DNA of 64,000 nucleotides from the NCBI GenBank assembly GCA_049999725.1, contig JBNGIS010023355.1, forward strand, positions 108,775 to 172,774. Direction: 5' to 3'. The position numbers were made by a program, and so were the translations under genes. Each line of letters starts with the position of its first letter. Positions within the stretch are counted from its first letter, which is position 1. The notes below the pieces were generated by a model, which was not told the DNA's origin, did no database searches, and saw only the letters and a list, made by a program, of their open reading frames with translations. Of this stretch, positions 43,080 through 55,100 are shown one piece after another. The stretch comes from Haplomitrium mnioides. Its lineage: Eukaryota; Marchantiophyta; Haplomitriopsida; Calobryales.

Positions 43080-44345
43080 AGAAGTACTCCTTGTAGTCAA
43101 CTTATATATCGGTTATCACCATAAGAATTAGAAGAGCTTTGAAATACCTTGACAGATCTTCTAAAGAAGGATTTCATTCAACACGATACTTTGCATTGAG
43201 GAGCTTCGGTATTCTTTGTACCAAAAAAAGATGGTGGATTTTGTCTTTGTACATACGATCGAGGTTTGAATAATCAAAAAGTGAAGAATATTTATTCTCT
43301 ACCTTGGATTTTTTGATTTGTTGGATCAATTAAGTGGTGCAAGATTTTTTTCTAGTTAGATCTTCGAAGTGGCTATTGGCAAGTTCTTATCAAGCTAAAT
43401 GATATGCCAAAGATAGCTTTTCGCACAAGGTATTATCATTTTGAGTGGAAGGTTCTTACATTTGGCCTTATTAATGCTCTGACAATATTGAAGAATCAAA
43501 TGCATTGAGTTTTTGGTGGGTTATTGGATAAGTTGGTGTTGGTGTTCTTGAACAATATTCTTATCTTTAGTAAAACTGAAGGTGAGCATCATGTTCATCT
43601 CAAAGAAGTATTCAAAAGACTACGCAATTAGAATTTTTATTGTAAGAAGTCTAAGTGTGAGTTTTGGAAGCAAGAGGTGACTTACCTAAGACACAAAGTA
43701 TCTACGGAAGGCATCAAGATGGAGGAAAAGAAAATTTAGGCTATTACAGAGTGGACAACACCAAATAATGCAAAGGATGTTTGAGTTTTTAATGGAATAG
43801 CAAGTTTTTATTGAAGATTCATCCATTACTATGCTCATATTGTTGCACTGCTTATGAATTTACTATGAAAGTATGCAAAGATTCAATGGACGACAAAAGA
43901 GCAAGAGGTATTTCAACAACTCAATAATGCGGTGTCTTCTTGTCCAATTCTACAGCCATATGATCCAAAAGCATGTTGCATAGTTGATTTAAATGCTTCT
44001 AATTTTGACATTGGAGTGGTTTTAAATCATGAGTTTGAGGATAGATTTCATGCAATTGCCTTCATGTCACAACGACTAAATGCGGCGGAGAGAAATTATT
44101 CTGCAAGAGACTGAGAGCAGTTGGCAATAATTTATGATACCAAGATGTGGAGACACTATCTTTAGGGCAAACCTATACTTATGCCACAAACCACAAGCTA
44201 TTTCTACAAGTAATCCACTTAGAAAATATGACAAGTTGTCATCATCGATAGGAAGATCAACTACAGCTCTTTGATATCAAGTTGGAGTACAAACCGGGAA
44301 GGTTCCATACCATTCCTAACGCATTGTCTCAAAGATTGGATCATC
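43080..44345 (+). pseudogene. G2g reverse transcriptase and RNase H
   Basis: RT blocks: DGGFCLCTYDRGLNNQKVKNIYSLPW, RTRYYHFEWKVLTFGLINALTILKNQMH and LDKLVLVFLNNILIFSKTEGEHHVHLKEVFKRLRN. The catalytic box is VFLNNILIF, so both aspartates are replaced by asparagine. RNase H: SSCPILQPYDPKACCIVDLNASNFDIGVVLNHEFEDRFHAIAFMSQRLNAAERNYSARD (43932-44114), then IIYDTKMWRHYL. Confidence 0.85.
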
Positions 44346-45850
44346 GAGTAAATACACTTGAGGTAGCAAATGCTAGCATATTACATCTTAATGAAGCAAC
44401 CAATCATAGCTTTCGACAAAAGTTACATTAAGATGTTTTTTTTTCAAAATCTTGTTAGGGTAAGTTTGGCAATCAAGGATAGTGATCATCATATTTTTTC
44501 CATTTGAGATAGTATTCTCTTTTAAGACTATCAAATATATATTCCATAAGATGATGCACTTTAAATGGCCAGTATACAAGATGCATATGACATTCCAATT
44601 TCTAGGCATCTTGGGGTAGAGAAGACTATCGAGTTGCTTCAATGCACTTAGTGGTGGCTAAACCTAACTTGAAATGTTTGTGACTTTGTACATTCTTGTG
44701 AAAGTTATTAGCGTAGCAAGATTTCAAATCCAAAATCGGTTGGCCTTCTTCAACCACTATTGATTTCTACTACTTGTTGGGGATATATAAGTTTGTTTCT
44801 TGTCACTTTGCTTCCAACCACGAATTGTGGGTTTATTGTCATTGTAGTGTTTGTGGACAAGCTAAGCAAACAAATTCATCTAATATCAATGGTGGATACT
44901 ATGGATGCTCAATAATTGGCAAAGATTTATTTTGATACAATCTTTTATTGTCATGGAATGCCAAAAATATTAATATCCAATAGAGATTCACAATTTATTG
45001 GGAAGCTTTGGCACGAGTTGTTCACATTTTTTGGTACTATGTTATCTATGTCTATGGTTTACTATCATTCTCAAACGGTCAAACCGAATGTGTGAATCGT
45101 AATATGGAGGATATGCTTTGAATGTTTATCAATGTTCATCATACTGATTGGAATAATTTCCTACTAGCTGTGGAGTTTGTATACAACAACTCCTAACAAG
45201 CAAGTATTGGATTTTTCCTTTCCTTTTTAATTCATGTCAAAATTCTCTTGTTCCCGATGGTTTGCTTTCTCCTTCCTCTTCTAATGTTCCAAGTATTTTG
45301 TTTCATTTATCTTCCTCTTTGCAAGATGCTCAAAACCATTTTATTATTACTTAAAATTGGCAAAAAAATATGCCAATGAACATTGTCATGATTTCTCTTA
45401 TGTTTAATCTGACCATGTTATGCTTTCTACTCATGATCTTCCTTTGTCTTTAGATGCTCAAATTCATAAGTTATCTTCAACTTGGATTGGTCCTTTCTCA
45501 ATTTCTCAAGTTATTTCTCTTGTTGCGTACAAACTTGCTCTTCCTCTCTATATGAAGAGTCATTTTGTGTTGCATATATTAGGCTTAAACCTTTTGTTTC
45601 TAGTCCATCTTTTTTTTTCCAAATCATGTTCACATTCCTTCTCTATCTATTATTCTTGATGATAATGAAGAATATGAGGTGGATCTCATTTTGGCTAAAC
45701 GAATCATCAATCATGGGCAACATCTTCAAATTCAATATAAAGTTTTGTGAAAGGAATATTGACTTCCTGATGCTACTTAGAAGCCGTGTTCTAATCTTGA
45801 GAATGCTCAAGAAGCTATTGAATTGTTTGAAACTATCGGTCATGATGAGG
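44346..45850 (+). pseudogene. G2g integrase and chromodomain
   Basis: After the RNase H end come the zinc-binding domain (44480-44720) and the core (VDKLSKQIHLIS, AKIYFDTIFYCHGMPKILISNRDSQFIGKLWHELF). Then YHSQTVKPNV, the GPF module LSLDAQIHKLSSTWIGPFSISQVISLVAYKLALPLYMKS at 45450-45560, and a chromodomain start EEYEVDLILAKRIINHGQHLQIQYKVL. Multiple shifts. Confidence 0.82.
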
Positions 45851-45878
45851 AAATCATCAATTAGAAGGCCAAAATTAC

Positions 45879-46338
45879 ATAATAGTACAAGAATGATGTT
45901 GTGCTATTATGAGAAAACAGAAAAGGGTGAAGGAAGTGGTAGGGGGTCACTGTTAGTGTTGAAATTATTTTAAAATTACTTGCTTTTGAAGTTATTTTTA
46001 GGGTTGAAGTGAGATAGAATTACTTGCCTTCAAATTTACTTTTAGAGAAGTAAGATAAGATCATTTTTAGGGTTGAAATCGGAAGTGATTTGTAAGTGAA
46101 GTAAGGAGGATAACATATTCTCTTGTATAAATAGAAGGGTTTCACAACCTTACTTCTCATTCTGGAGTTTCTCTCGAGAGTCACTTAGGTTCTTGTGGGT
46201 TGCTTGGCTTTTGCTAGCACTCTTGGTCTTAGCTTAGACATTGCATTTTCTTGCCTTATTGGTATTTGGTTGAAGAACTCTATTAGAGTTTACTATGAGT
46301 TCTTACTCATTTGGATTTGGTCTTTGAGTTTTCTTACA
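45879..46338 (+). repeat. G2g 3' LTR (about 460 bp)
   Basis: CATAATAGTACAAG..TTTTCTTACA, matching 41263-41727; the first bases have decayed so the left edge is approximate. Confidence 0.82.
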
Positions 46339-46343
46339 TTTCC

Positions 46344-46519
46344 AATAGCAAAATTAGAGGCATCAAAATCAATTATGCAATGTGAATTTGGATCACATGG
46401 TTGTAGAATTGGATAAGAAAAGATTGCATCATTGAGTTGTTGAAATGTTGCTTGTTTTTTTACAATCTATTGAAACTTGACCTTTTGCCTACCAAATTCG
46501 TAAATGGTGCAACAATATA
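46344..46519 (-). pseudogene. G2d RNase H/RT junction fragment between two insertions
   Basis: Minus-strand RNase H sequence (CCAATAGCAAAATTAGAGGC.. corresponds to 36654 on in G2f) joins the part ending at 41257. It is cut again by G2c at 46520-46524. Confidence 0.75.
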
Positions 46520-46524
46520 CGCAT

Positions 46525-46990
46525 TGTGAAAGAATCTCAATGACCAAATCCAAATGAGTAGAACCTCATAGTGAACTCTAATAGAGTTCTTCAATCAAAT
46601 ACCAATAAGACAAGCAAAGCCACAACAAGATAACTCTAATAGAGTTATGCAACTCAAGGGCCAAGCTAATACTAAGAGTGTAAGCAAAAGTTAAACACCC
46701 AAAGAACCCAAGTGATTTGAGAGGAACTCAAGAATCAAGAGTGGGGTAATAAAACCATTCTATTTATACAAGAGAATGAGGTGTCATATCTCTTTCTTCA
46801 CTTACAAATCACTTCCAATTTAAACCTTAAAATTGCTCACTTAGAAGTCACTTCTAATTTCAGCCCTAAAAAACACTAGAAGTAACTTTGAAGGCAAGTA
46901 GTCTTATCTCAAATCAACCTCAAAAGTGACCCTCTACCACTTCCTTCACTCCTCTCTTTTCTTATAAATAGCACAAATGCTTGTACTATT
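46525..46990 (-). repeat. G2c 3' LTR (466 bp)
   Basis: TGTGAAAGAATCTC..TTGTACTATT. The last few bases before the chromodomain are lost. Confidence 0.8.
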
Positions 46991-48360
46991 TGAGCATTCT
47001 CAAGGTTTGAACACGACTTCCAAGTAGCATCATGAAGTGGATATCCCTTCCATAAAACTTTATATTGAACTTGAGGATGTTGCCTACGCTTGAGTGCTCG
47101 CTTGGACAACATACAATCCACCTCATACTCTTCATGATCATCAAGAACAATAGACGGAGGAGGAATTTGAACATGATTTGAAAAAGAAGATGGACTAGAA
47201 CAAAAGGTTTAAGTTTAGAAACATGGAATATAAGATGAATCTTCATATGGAGAGGAAGATCAAGTTTGTACACAACGGAAGAAATAACTTAAGAAATTGA
47301 AAAAAGACCAAAACAAGTTGGAGATAACTTACGGACTTGATTATCTAAAGATAATAGAAGATCATGAGTAGAAAACATAACTTGGCTATCTAAAACATAA
47401 GAAAAATCATGACGATGTTTATCAACATATTGTTTTTATTGATTTTGAGCAATAATAAGATGGTTTCTTGTATTTTGCAAAGAAGAAGATAAATGTGACA
47501 AAAAGTTAGAAAGACTTGGAATATTAAAAGAGAAAAGAGAAATCAAACTATTAAGAAAAAGAGGATGTTGACAAAAATTAAGAAAGAAAGGAAAAAATCT
47601 AGTACTTGCTTGTTTGGAGTTGTTGTATACAAACTCCATAGCCAGTAAAATACTATCCCAATTCGTGTGATGAATATTCATAAATGCTCAAAGCTTATCT
47701 TCCAAAGTGCGATTTTCACATTCAGTTTGCCCATCTATTTGAGGATGACAAGCCGTAGATATAGATAGTTTGGTACCCAAAAGTGTGAACAACTCTACCC
47801 AAAACTTCCTAGTAAATTGTGGATATCTATAAAAAGTTAGCAACTTTGGCATTCTATGATAATGAGAGACTGTATCAAAGCAAATCTTTGCCAATTGTAG
47901 AGTATTCACTATGTCCACTATCGGTGTTAGATGAATTTTTTTGCTTAGCTTATCTCCAAACACCACAATGGCAGTAAACCACGAAGCCTGGTTAGAAGCA
48001 AAGTGACAAGATCTAAACTTAATGCTCCCACAAAGTAGTAGGAATTGGTAGTGATTGAAGAAGACCAACTGGTTTTTGATTTGAAGCTTTGTTTTGCCAA
48101 CAATTTTTACAAGAACAAATAAAACTACAAACATCTCAAGCTAGGTTTCGTCACTACCAAGTGTGTTGAAGCAGCTCCATAGTTTTGCCTAGCTCAAGAT
48201 GCCAAGAGATTGAAATGCCATGTGCTTCTTGTAAACAGACCATTCGAAGCGTATAATCTTGTGGTAAATATATTTGATAAACTTGATAGAGAATACCATC
48301 GTGAATAGAAAAGACATGATGCTCACTATCTTTAACCGCCAACGTGTCTTAACAAGATTA
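46991..48360 (-). pseudogene. G2c integrase and chromodomain (minus)
   Basis: Chromodomain at 46990-47121: QVQYKVLWKGYPLHDATWKSCSNLENAQ. GPF-module end: YKLDLPLHMKIHLIFHVSKLKPF at 47200-47273. Core: 47688-48134 includes VVFGDKLSKKIHLTPIVDIVNTLQLAKICFDTVSHYHRMPKLLTFYRYPQFTRKFWVELFTLLGTKLSISTACHPQIDGQTECENRTLEDKL, keeping the GQTE glutamate. The zinc-binding domain is at 48154-48342. The second catalytic aspartate (usual NRD) reads FYRYPQF, so it is lost. Confidence 0.85.
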
Positions 48361-48980
48361 AAGAATGCATCTTCATGTAGCTTTTGTTGATTATAAGGAG
48401 TACTTCTTGGTACCAACTCAATCGGAAAAGACACTACTCAAAAAAACATCCAAAAAATTCTTCTAAATATCATCTATCATTATCATAAAGATGTTTTTTT
48501 CCTCCATCCTTATTCAAGTTTATGATGGGCTTGATCTAAATAGCAAAGGCATGTAATTATTGGTCCACTAAATTAACGTGCTTAATTGATTAAGGCTTCT
48601 TCATCAATAGTATCAAACACTCTACAAATTTTTTTGCATCTTGTGAGGTAACTTATATATATCATTTTGCCCAATCAAATTGAGTAGATCAATCTTCAAA
48701 CCAAGGAAACCCTAAAATGATGTCATATTGCACAAGTGCAATAAAAAATTTCATAGATTTTGCGTACTCTTTTCCAATCCTTAGAAGAAATGGCTTTTGA
48801 GATCAAAACATGTCATGCTTTTGGCCATCGGCCATAATCACAACACTCCCATTGATAGGTTTAAATTTTGCTTTGATTATCTTAGCGAAACATAATAACA
48901 TAAAATTTTCAAAAATCCCACTATCTACCAATATTCTACACAAGTGCTCCTCAATCATATCATCAAGATGGAACAAAGTA
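48361..48980 (-). pseudogene. G2c protease and RT entry, joined to integrase by a deletion
   Basis: The minus-strand reading MSFPIELVPRSTPYNQQKLHEDAFFNLVKTRW (from 48434) starts in the RT entry region, matching FLIELILEITSYNRP of G2f. It continues directly in integrase zinc-domain sequence at 'KLHEDAFF', so everything between is deleted. The protease lies at about 48660-48960 with broken frames (LSILVDSGIFENFML..). Confidence 0.75.
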
Positions 48981-48993
48981 CCTCAAATTTTTG

Positions 48994-49548
48994 TCAAAAT
49001 TTTAATTCTATTAGAGTTTGTGAAGTTTTGAATATCTTGTTTGAATAGTTGAGGGTACGACCTAGCTTCTGTAGCAGTAAGTAATGAGTCATGCCGCTCC
49101 GCCATAGCATTGCTTCTTCTAATTGAGTAGGCTCTCTTATTGTAGCTTCTTTTCTCGTACGAGGCTTCAATCTCCAAACAAAGTGGTCTAGTGCTTCTTC
49201 TTCTTTTATATAAGAAATTTGTATAGTTGTATCATGAAAATATGTAACATAGCTTCTTACTGTACCAAGTTGCTTCGATTCGTCCAATCGATCTCTAGCT
49301 ACTTTTGAAGTATTTAGAACCCTAAATCTTGAAATCAACGCTTCTTTGAATTCACACCAAGAAACAATAGAAGCAACAAATCCACGTTGTGCTTCTTCTG
49401 TTTGATATCTCCACCAAGTCTTTGCAACTCTTTCTAACTGACTTGTTATAAAAACAATTTGTCGACCATCTTCTCTAATGTTTGTAGCTTCAAAGTATTG
49501 CCTACAATCCAATATAAAGTTCTCAGATGCACCACAAACCATCCTCAT
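48994..49548 (-). pseudogene. G2c gag, longest intact Gag stretch of family G2
   Basis: An uninterrupted 184-residue frame: ENFILDCRQYFEATNIREDGRQIVFITSQLERVAKTWWRYQTEEAQ, then GFVASIVSWCEFKEALISRFRVLNTSKVARDRLDESKQLGTVRSYVTYFHDTTIQI, then LDHFVWRLKPRTRKEATIREPTQLEEAM. This has the W-W-x-Y, W-x-E-F-K and R-F-R signatures of retrotransposon Gag. The N-terminal part (49550-49680) is in another frame. No zinc knuckle follows. It is a good query for finding intact relatives. Confidence 0.85.
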
Positions 49549-49686
49549 ATCATGTGCTTTTGGTGTTGGAAATTGCTCATAACTTGCTTCTTTCTTCCAA
49601 AAGGTGTGAAATATGTTTAAGCCATTGTTCTACTACTTGAGCCACCGCCTCTTGATTCTCCATATAGCTCACTAAAAAAAACGAAT

Positions 49687-49703
49687 TGTAGCTCTAATAC
49701 CAA
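49687..49703 (-). other. G2c primer-binding site
   Basis: The reverse complement reads TTGGTATTAGAGCTAC next to the LTR; initiator-Met type. Confidence 0.82.
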
Positions 49704-50214
49704 TGTAAAAGAATCTCAATCACCAAATCAAAATGAGTAGAAACTCATAGTAAACTCTAATAGAATTCTTCTACCATTGCCAATAAGGCAACCAAAGCCA
49801 CAACAAGATAACTCTAATAGAGTTATGCAACTCAAGGCCCAAGCTAAGACCAAAAGTGCAAACAAAAGTCAAGCAACCAAAGAACCCAAGTGATTCGAGA
49901 GGAACTCTAGAATGAGGAGTGGAGCAATGATTCCATTCTATTTATACAAGAGAAGGAAGTCTCATCCCTCTTTCTTCACTTACAAGTCACTTCCAATTTC
50001 AACTCTAAAATTGTTTGCTTAGAAGTCACTTCTAATTTCAACACTAAAATTGCTCACTTAGAAGTCACTTTTAATTTCAACCTTAAAACACTATAAGTAA
50101 CTTCGAAGTCAAGTAATCATTTCTCAAATCAACCCTAAAAGTGACCCTCTACCACTTCATTCACTTCTCTTTATTTTCTTATAAATAGTACAACATAGTG
50201 TTTGTAATATTACA
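49704..50214 (-). repeat. G2c 5' LTR (511 bp)
   Basis: TGTAAAAGAATCTC..TTTGTAATATTACA. It has three tandem 39-bp AAGTCACTT..TTTCAAC units (49984, 50023, 50062) where the partner LTR has two, which accounts for most of the length difference. Confidence 0.85.
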
Positions 50215-50219
50215 CACAT

Positions 50220-51415
50220 AGTAATGGATGAATTGTTGATAAAAACTTGCTAATCCATTGAAGCTCAAACATCCTTTGTATGATTTGACATTGGCCATTC
50301 TGCGATAACTTTAACTTTCTCTTCCTCCATCTTGATGCCATTTATAGATACTTTATATCTTAGAAAAGTCATTTTTTGCTTCCAAAATTCATATTTAGAC
50401 TTCTTATCATAAAACATCCAATTGTGCAATCATTGCAACACTTCTTTCACATGATCATAATGTTTGGTTTCAATTTTGCTAAAGATAAAGATATACTTCA
50501 AGAATACTATTATTGACTTATCCAATAAACTTTCCACTCAAAATATCCATACTTTGTGCAAAAAGTTATTTTTTTAGATATAACTTGACTTGATAGGAAT
50601 TTGCTAATAGCCACTTCAAAGATCCACCTTAGAAAAGAATTATGTATCACTCGATCGATTCAACAATTCATTAATACGTGGTAAAATATAAGCATTCTTC
50701 AATGTTTACTTGTTCAAACCACGATAACTTGTACAAAAACGAAACTTGGCAACTTTTTTTGGTACAAAGAACATTGTTGCTCTTGAAAATAAAGTACTAT
50801 ATTGAATAAAATATTTTCAAAAAGAAAATTCAAGGTTTTACAAAGTTTTCCAACTATTGTAGTGACATTCGGTATATAGGCCGACTAAAATGAGTACTTA
50901 CTAACATCAACACAATTAGAAATGACATTCATCGATTATTTGGCAAGTATTTTGGCAAACCATCTAGAAACACATTTGCAAACTACTTCAAAATATTATT
51001 AATCATTAAGGTAGTTGTAGATTTTCCTATATTTTTACTCAAATCTATGATACGTTTGATGCAAATAACAAAAATATATGACTTTTTCTCTATATAAATG
51101 GTATGCTCAACTGATTTAGATATCTTTATCAATGGTGCTGAATGCTCTAAAATAAATGCTTATTTTATAAAATAGCTTGAATGTTTTGTTTTGTCTAATC
51201 AATTTGAACGGATCGATCTTCAAGTCAAAACAAGCTTAAAATGTTGTCATGTTGTACTGACGCAATTACAAACTGCATAGATTCTACATACTCTTTTCCA
51301 ATCCTTAGAATAAATGTTTCTTGAGATTAAAACACATCATGTTTTTGGCAATCAACCATAGTCACAAAACTACTTTTGATAAGCATAACTTATCTAAGGT
51401 CTAAATAAAATACTT
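50220..51415 (-). pseudogene. G2d reverse transcriptase and protease (minus), right end of the outer copy
   Basis: Minus-strand RT in broken frames runs from about 50930 down to 50220 (TTCTAAGGTGGATC.. is the KLDLRSGY region; GAGGTTTGAACAAG the LNN block). The protease part lies at 51200-51400 (the reverse of TTTGTGACTATGGTTGATTGCCAAAAACATG). Similarity fades near 51415; the gag and 5' LTR of this copy are absent. Confidence 0.7.
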
Positions 51416-52144
51416 TGAAATCTAAAAGTGACATTATCATATTTTTATATTTGCTATTACTATTACTCTAACTACATTTTGTAGTGACCATTATTTTGGA
51501 AGTTACTACTAATTTCAAACATTTGATATAGTTGTTACTACTTTGGAAATCATTACCATATTTGTGAGCACTATTGTTTTCTTCACTCTATCTATTGAAC
51601 AACAATGGTGTTAACAAAAGTCCAGCATGTTAATATGTGGCACGCGTGCTTTCGCCACAAATTTTTCATTGGAGTATTTCTCAACCGACATCAACTTTAT
51701 CAAAGGAGTTTTGGCCGACCGGATTCCAACTTATGAAACTTGAAAAGTGGATTGGAAGAGAAGTTAACATCAAATAGCTGAGTTAATTGAAGCTACAATA
51801 ATGATTTAAATTTATTTCCAAACTTAAAAAAGGGGTACCCTTACTCAACTCCAAGACAAGTTTTCAATAGACTTGACTTTACCAGCAGGAATTAACAAAG
51901 TTCCCTCGACTTTGCTTAAATTAACTTGTCCTTGAACTGACTACTGGTTTTCGGTGGATTGAAAGCGGTTTTCCTTGTACAGAAATTGACGGCGCCATTC
52001 TCACCGAGAAGGACGGACGGACGGCGTAGGTTCTTCTAATGTCCACTGCAGTTCGAGGAACCCCTAACTATTTAATTATTGTTAAGGGCGTGATCGGAGA
52101 GCAAAGGATGGATGGATTGATCGACTGATTTTGCGAGCTGCGAA
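51416..52144. other. Intergenic and 5' flank of the SEC12-like gene
   Basis: No gene or recognised repeat is seen in 51416-52144. The first part is AT-rich with TTGTTACTACTTTGG-like repeats; from about 51950 it becomes GC-richer. A short GGAC tandem (GAAGGACGGACGGACGGCG, about 52008-52026) lies in the probable 5' UTR. No firm TATA box could be chosen. Confidence 0.5.
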
Positions 52145-55100
52145 ATGAGCAAGCGCAAAAAGTATTTGACGTGCTCTCGGAAGTATGACATGCCTTTGTT
52201 CTGCGCTTCGTGGACAACTCCTGCAGCTGCTGTGTTTTCGGAACCCCAGGTCAAGTCTGAGGATGAGGCTAGAAAAAGCGATGATGTTGTGAAAGATGTG
52301 CGTGAAAACCTTGGTATCGGACACGTGGTTATCGGAGGCGGAGGTGGGCATCCTCGGAACGGAGTGAAGAATCGCCTCGTGTTGGTTCAGTACGAGTTTG
52401 CGACGGATGTGCTGTCGGAAGCTGTGAGTTCTCGCTGTCAATTGATTGTAGTTGGGAACTCTTTCCCGTCACCAGAACCATGCAATCCTTCGTAATTGCC
52501 GACATCCCAGCTGGATAAGGAAATTCATTTTTGTTGCTTTTAACAATACTCTTTACCCAGATGAGAACTGGATTTCCTTGAAAGGTTTAGATTCTGTTAG
52601 CAGGATAATTGGTCAATTTCATTGAGACAAGTAGGGCATACTGTAGCTCTAATTGAGCAAATTGAGAAAATTGGGAATGATCATGGTGTGTACTCTATCT
52701 AGTAGGAAAGTTGAGGATCCTGTTCTTCGAACATATTTCATCAATAGTCGATATTTGTCATTTTTGTTTGTCATGCACTGGTGGGATCAGCGAAACATGT
52801 GCGTTATGTTTTCAAGTGAGGAGTCTGGACACATGTTTGGGCTGATGGTTGATTATTCCTTATGTGTCTCCGATTGTTCAATTCTTGTCTGATGGATCTT
52901 CTTTTTATGTAATATTGGAAAAAAAAAACACTGTTATTTTGAACTTGCTTTTTAGTCTTTGACATTTCTTGAGTCCTTGAGGCTCATGAGCCTGACTTAG
53001 TGAGTGGTGACTGTTCCTGGGCAGATACACACCCTTTACACGGATAAAGAGCCTTCATTTCAGCCAGCATATCGATTGGCTGTGCACCCTGGGAGTCATG
53101 AGATTGTCTGTTCCATTTCCAGTGACTGCAGGTACTAATGCTGTTGTTATTTGCTTGTTGGAAAATCTTTCTGTCTGTAGAATGCACATACAGACCACGA
53201 ACTTGTGTGCCTTGTCAATGTGCAAAGGTTGTCAGGAGCTCAAACTTTTTTTGTGCAATCTATTTGATGCTGATAACCCTGGGTTTTTATTATTTGTAAG
53301 TGAAATTTTGATGCTGGCCATACCTTGGTTTTGAGATTTTGTCGTAGCACATGCACATACTAAGTGCTGGTGCTGTCTTCAGACCATAAGAGCACTGACA
53401 ACTAACTGTGTGTGAAGTTTTTGGTACTATTTATTTACTGCTTCACAAAGTCGGTATAAAATAGTTAAGTTTTGAGGTTGGACTTCAAGAGTTGAAGTTA
53501 TTTCCCCATATTGAAGGTAATACTTATCCGTGTCAAGCATCCAGACCACCAGTCTTGTTATCACCAAGGTCTAGTTCTGAACTGTTTATAGCCCATTTTC
53601 TGTGTTTCAGAGACAGACGAGATAAGATCTCATCAGTATATCTCTGTGAAATGTTCGGGAATCTGATATGGAGATGTTGTGTTCATTATGGTACTGATGC
53701 TTATTTTTTTGGCTCTTTAGTCTCAATACTGGTTCAGGGTCAAAAGACAGATTCAAGATGTTGTATTGGGTGGTGTACAAGTGGTTTTTTTTCTTAGCTG
53801 ATGTCATGGCCGAATCTTCTCTTTACTTCCTGAAAGGGGCAGAAACTTAGTGCAAAGATTTGTATCATCTTTGAATTTGAGCAGAGTATTAGGCTAATAT
53901 AATCTGCACCTGCTTTTGGGGGCTATGGAAACCAGCAAGTCAATGTTGCAGCTTGCCACTGCCATGAGTCTGATTAACTTGAGACTTTGCACCACATTGT
54001 GAAGGCAACACAGCTTTGTTTGATCAGACATTTAGCTGGTCCAAAGACTTGATTGTGATATTGTTGGTGCATATAAAGAATAAACGTTTTGGTATGGTGC
54101 TAAGTGTCATAGTTATTTCCAGATTTTGCGTCCTCCAATCCTTACACTGAAGGTTAGCAGGGTTGTTTTGGTGGAAAGATCTCAAAGAGAACTTGTCATT
54201 TTCTTATTGAGAGAAACGGAACTGACTTGTTGTTGATCAGTTGTAAGGTTAGATGATGCTGAAGGCAGGATTTCCATTTGGAGGGGCTCCTAGTTGAGAC
54301 TCTTAAGTTGTGTTTATTCTTAAATGGGTGCAGGCTTTATGAATTGAAGAACAATGGAGAGTTACAGTTAGAAGCTGGTGATCAGGTGCCTCAACCTTTT
54401 CAAGGTGTTGGAGAACAAAACTGTCTCATTTTCAGTGGAGATGGCACAAGATTTGCCATGGGAGGAGATGTAAGGCTGTGCAAGTTGTTGAGTGCATTTT
54501 CTATCATAATCTTTTTGTATCATAACTGTGTAAACATATGTAGTAAGTATGGAGTTCTCTCAATACTTATAAAGATACATAACTGTGTAAACATATCCGA
54601 AATCATGGAATTGGAGGTGCAGGATGGGCATTTGCGAGTATTTGACTGGCCAAGCCTGAAGTTGGTCCTGGATGAGGCTAGTGCGCACAAGTCCATCAAG
54701 GATCTTGATTTTAGGTAGGTGGCTTTTAGAGCATGTTTAGATCATGAAAGCTTGTGCATTTTGAAAGACAGGGCAGGTTAGTATATTGTACTATAGTTTA
54801 TGTAGTTTTATTTTCTGAATGTGGAGCATTCATCTTGCAGCCTAGATTCCTCTTGGCTTGCTTCAACAGACAGCAATGGACCCTGTCGCATTTGGGATCT
54901 ATCAAAGGAATCTGTCATTGCTTCATTTACTGACAAGGTCTGGTCAAGCTTTGAAACTGCAAGTTAGACAAAGTAAATATTGAATTAGTTTCAATTTCAT
55001 TCATTCCAGTTTCTTGTGTGGATCAATTAGCTTCTGGAAGTTTATGTTTTGTGTATAGTATTAAGATCTTAATCTAGTTTGGCATGTAGGGCGGAGACTT

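Larger units (their letters stand above)
41263..46338 (+). mobile_element. G2g: complete plus-strand G2 element with both LTRs
   Basis: LTRs at 41263-41727 and 45879-46338 with PBS, gag, protease, RT, RNase H, integrase and chromodomain between them. It sits inside the RNase H of a minus-strand G2 copy. Flanks GTTCT (41258-41262) and TTTCC (46339-46343) may be a decayed target duplication of GCTCC, the sequence at the matching position in G2f. All genes are broken. Confidence 0.85.
46525..50214 (-). mobile_element. G2c: minus-strand G2 element with both LTRs, RT deleted
   Basis: LTRs at 46525-46990 and 49704-50214. The flanking 5-mers are CGCAT (46520-46524) and CACAT (50215-50219), a target duplication differing by one CpG-type transition. 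The interior is only 2.7 kb: gag and protease at the right, integrase and chromodomain at the left, with RT and RNase H missing. The host RT sequence resumes at 50220. Confidence 0.88.
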
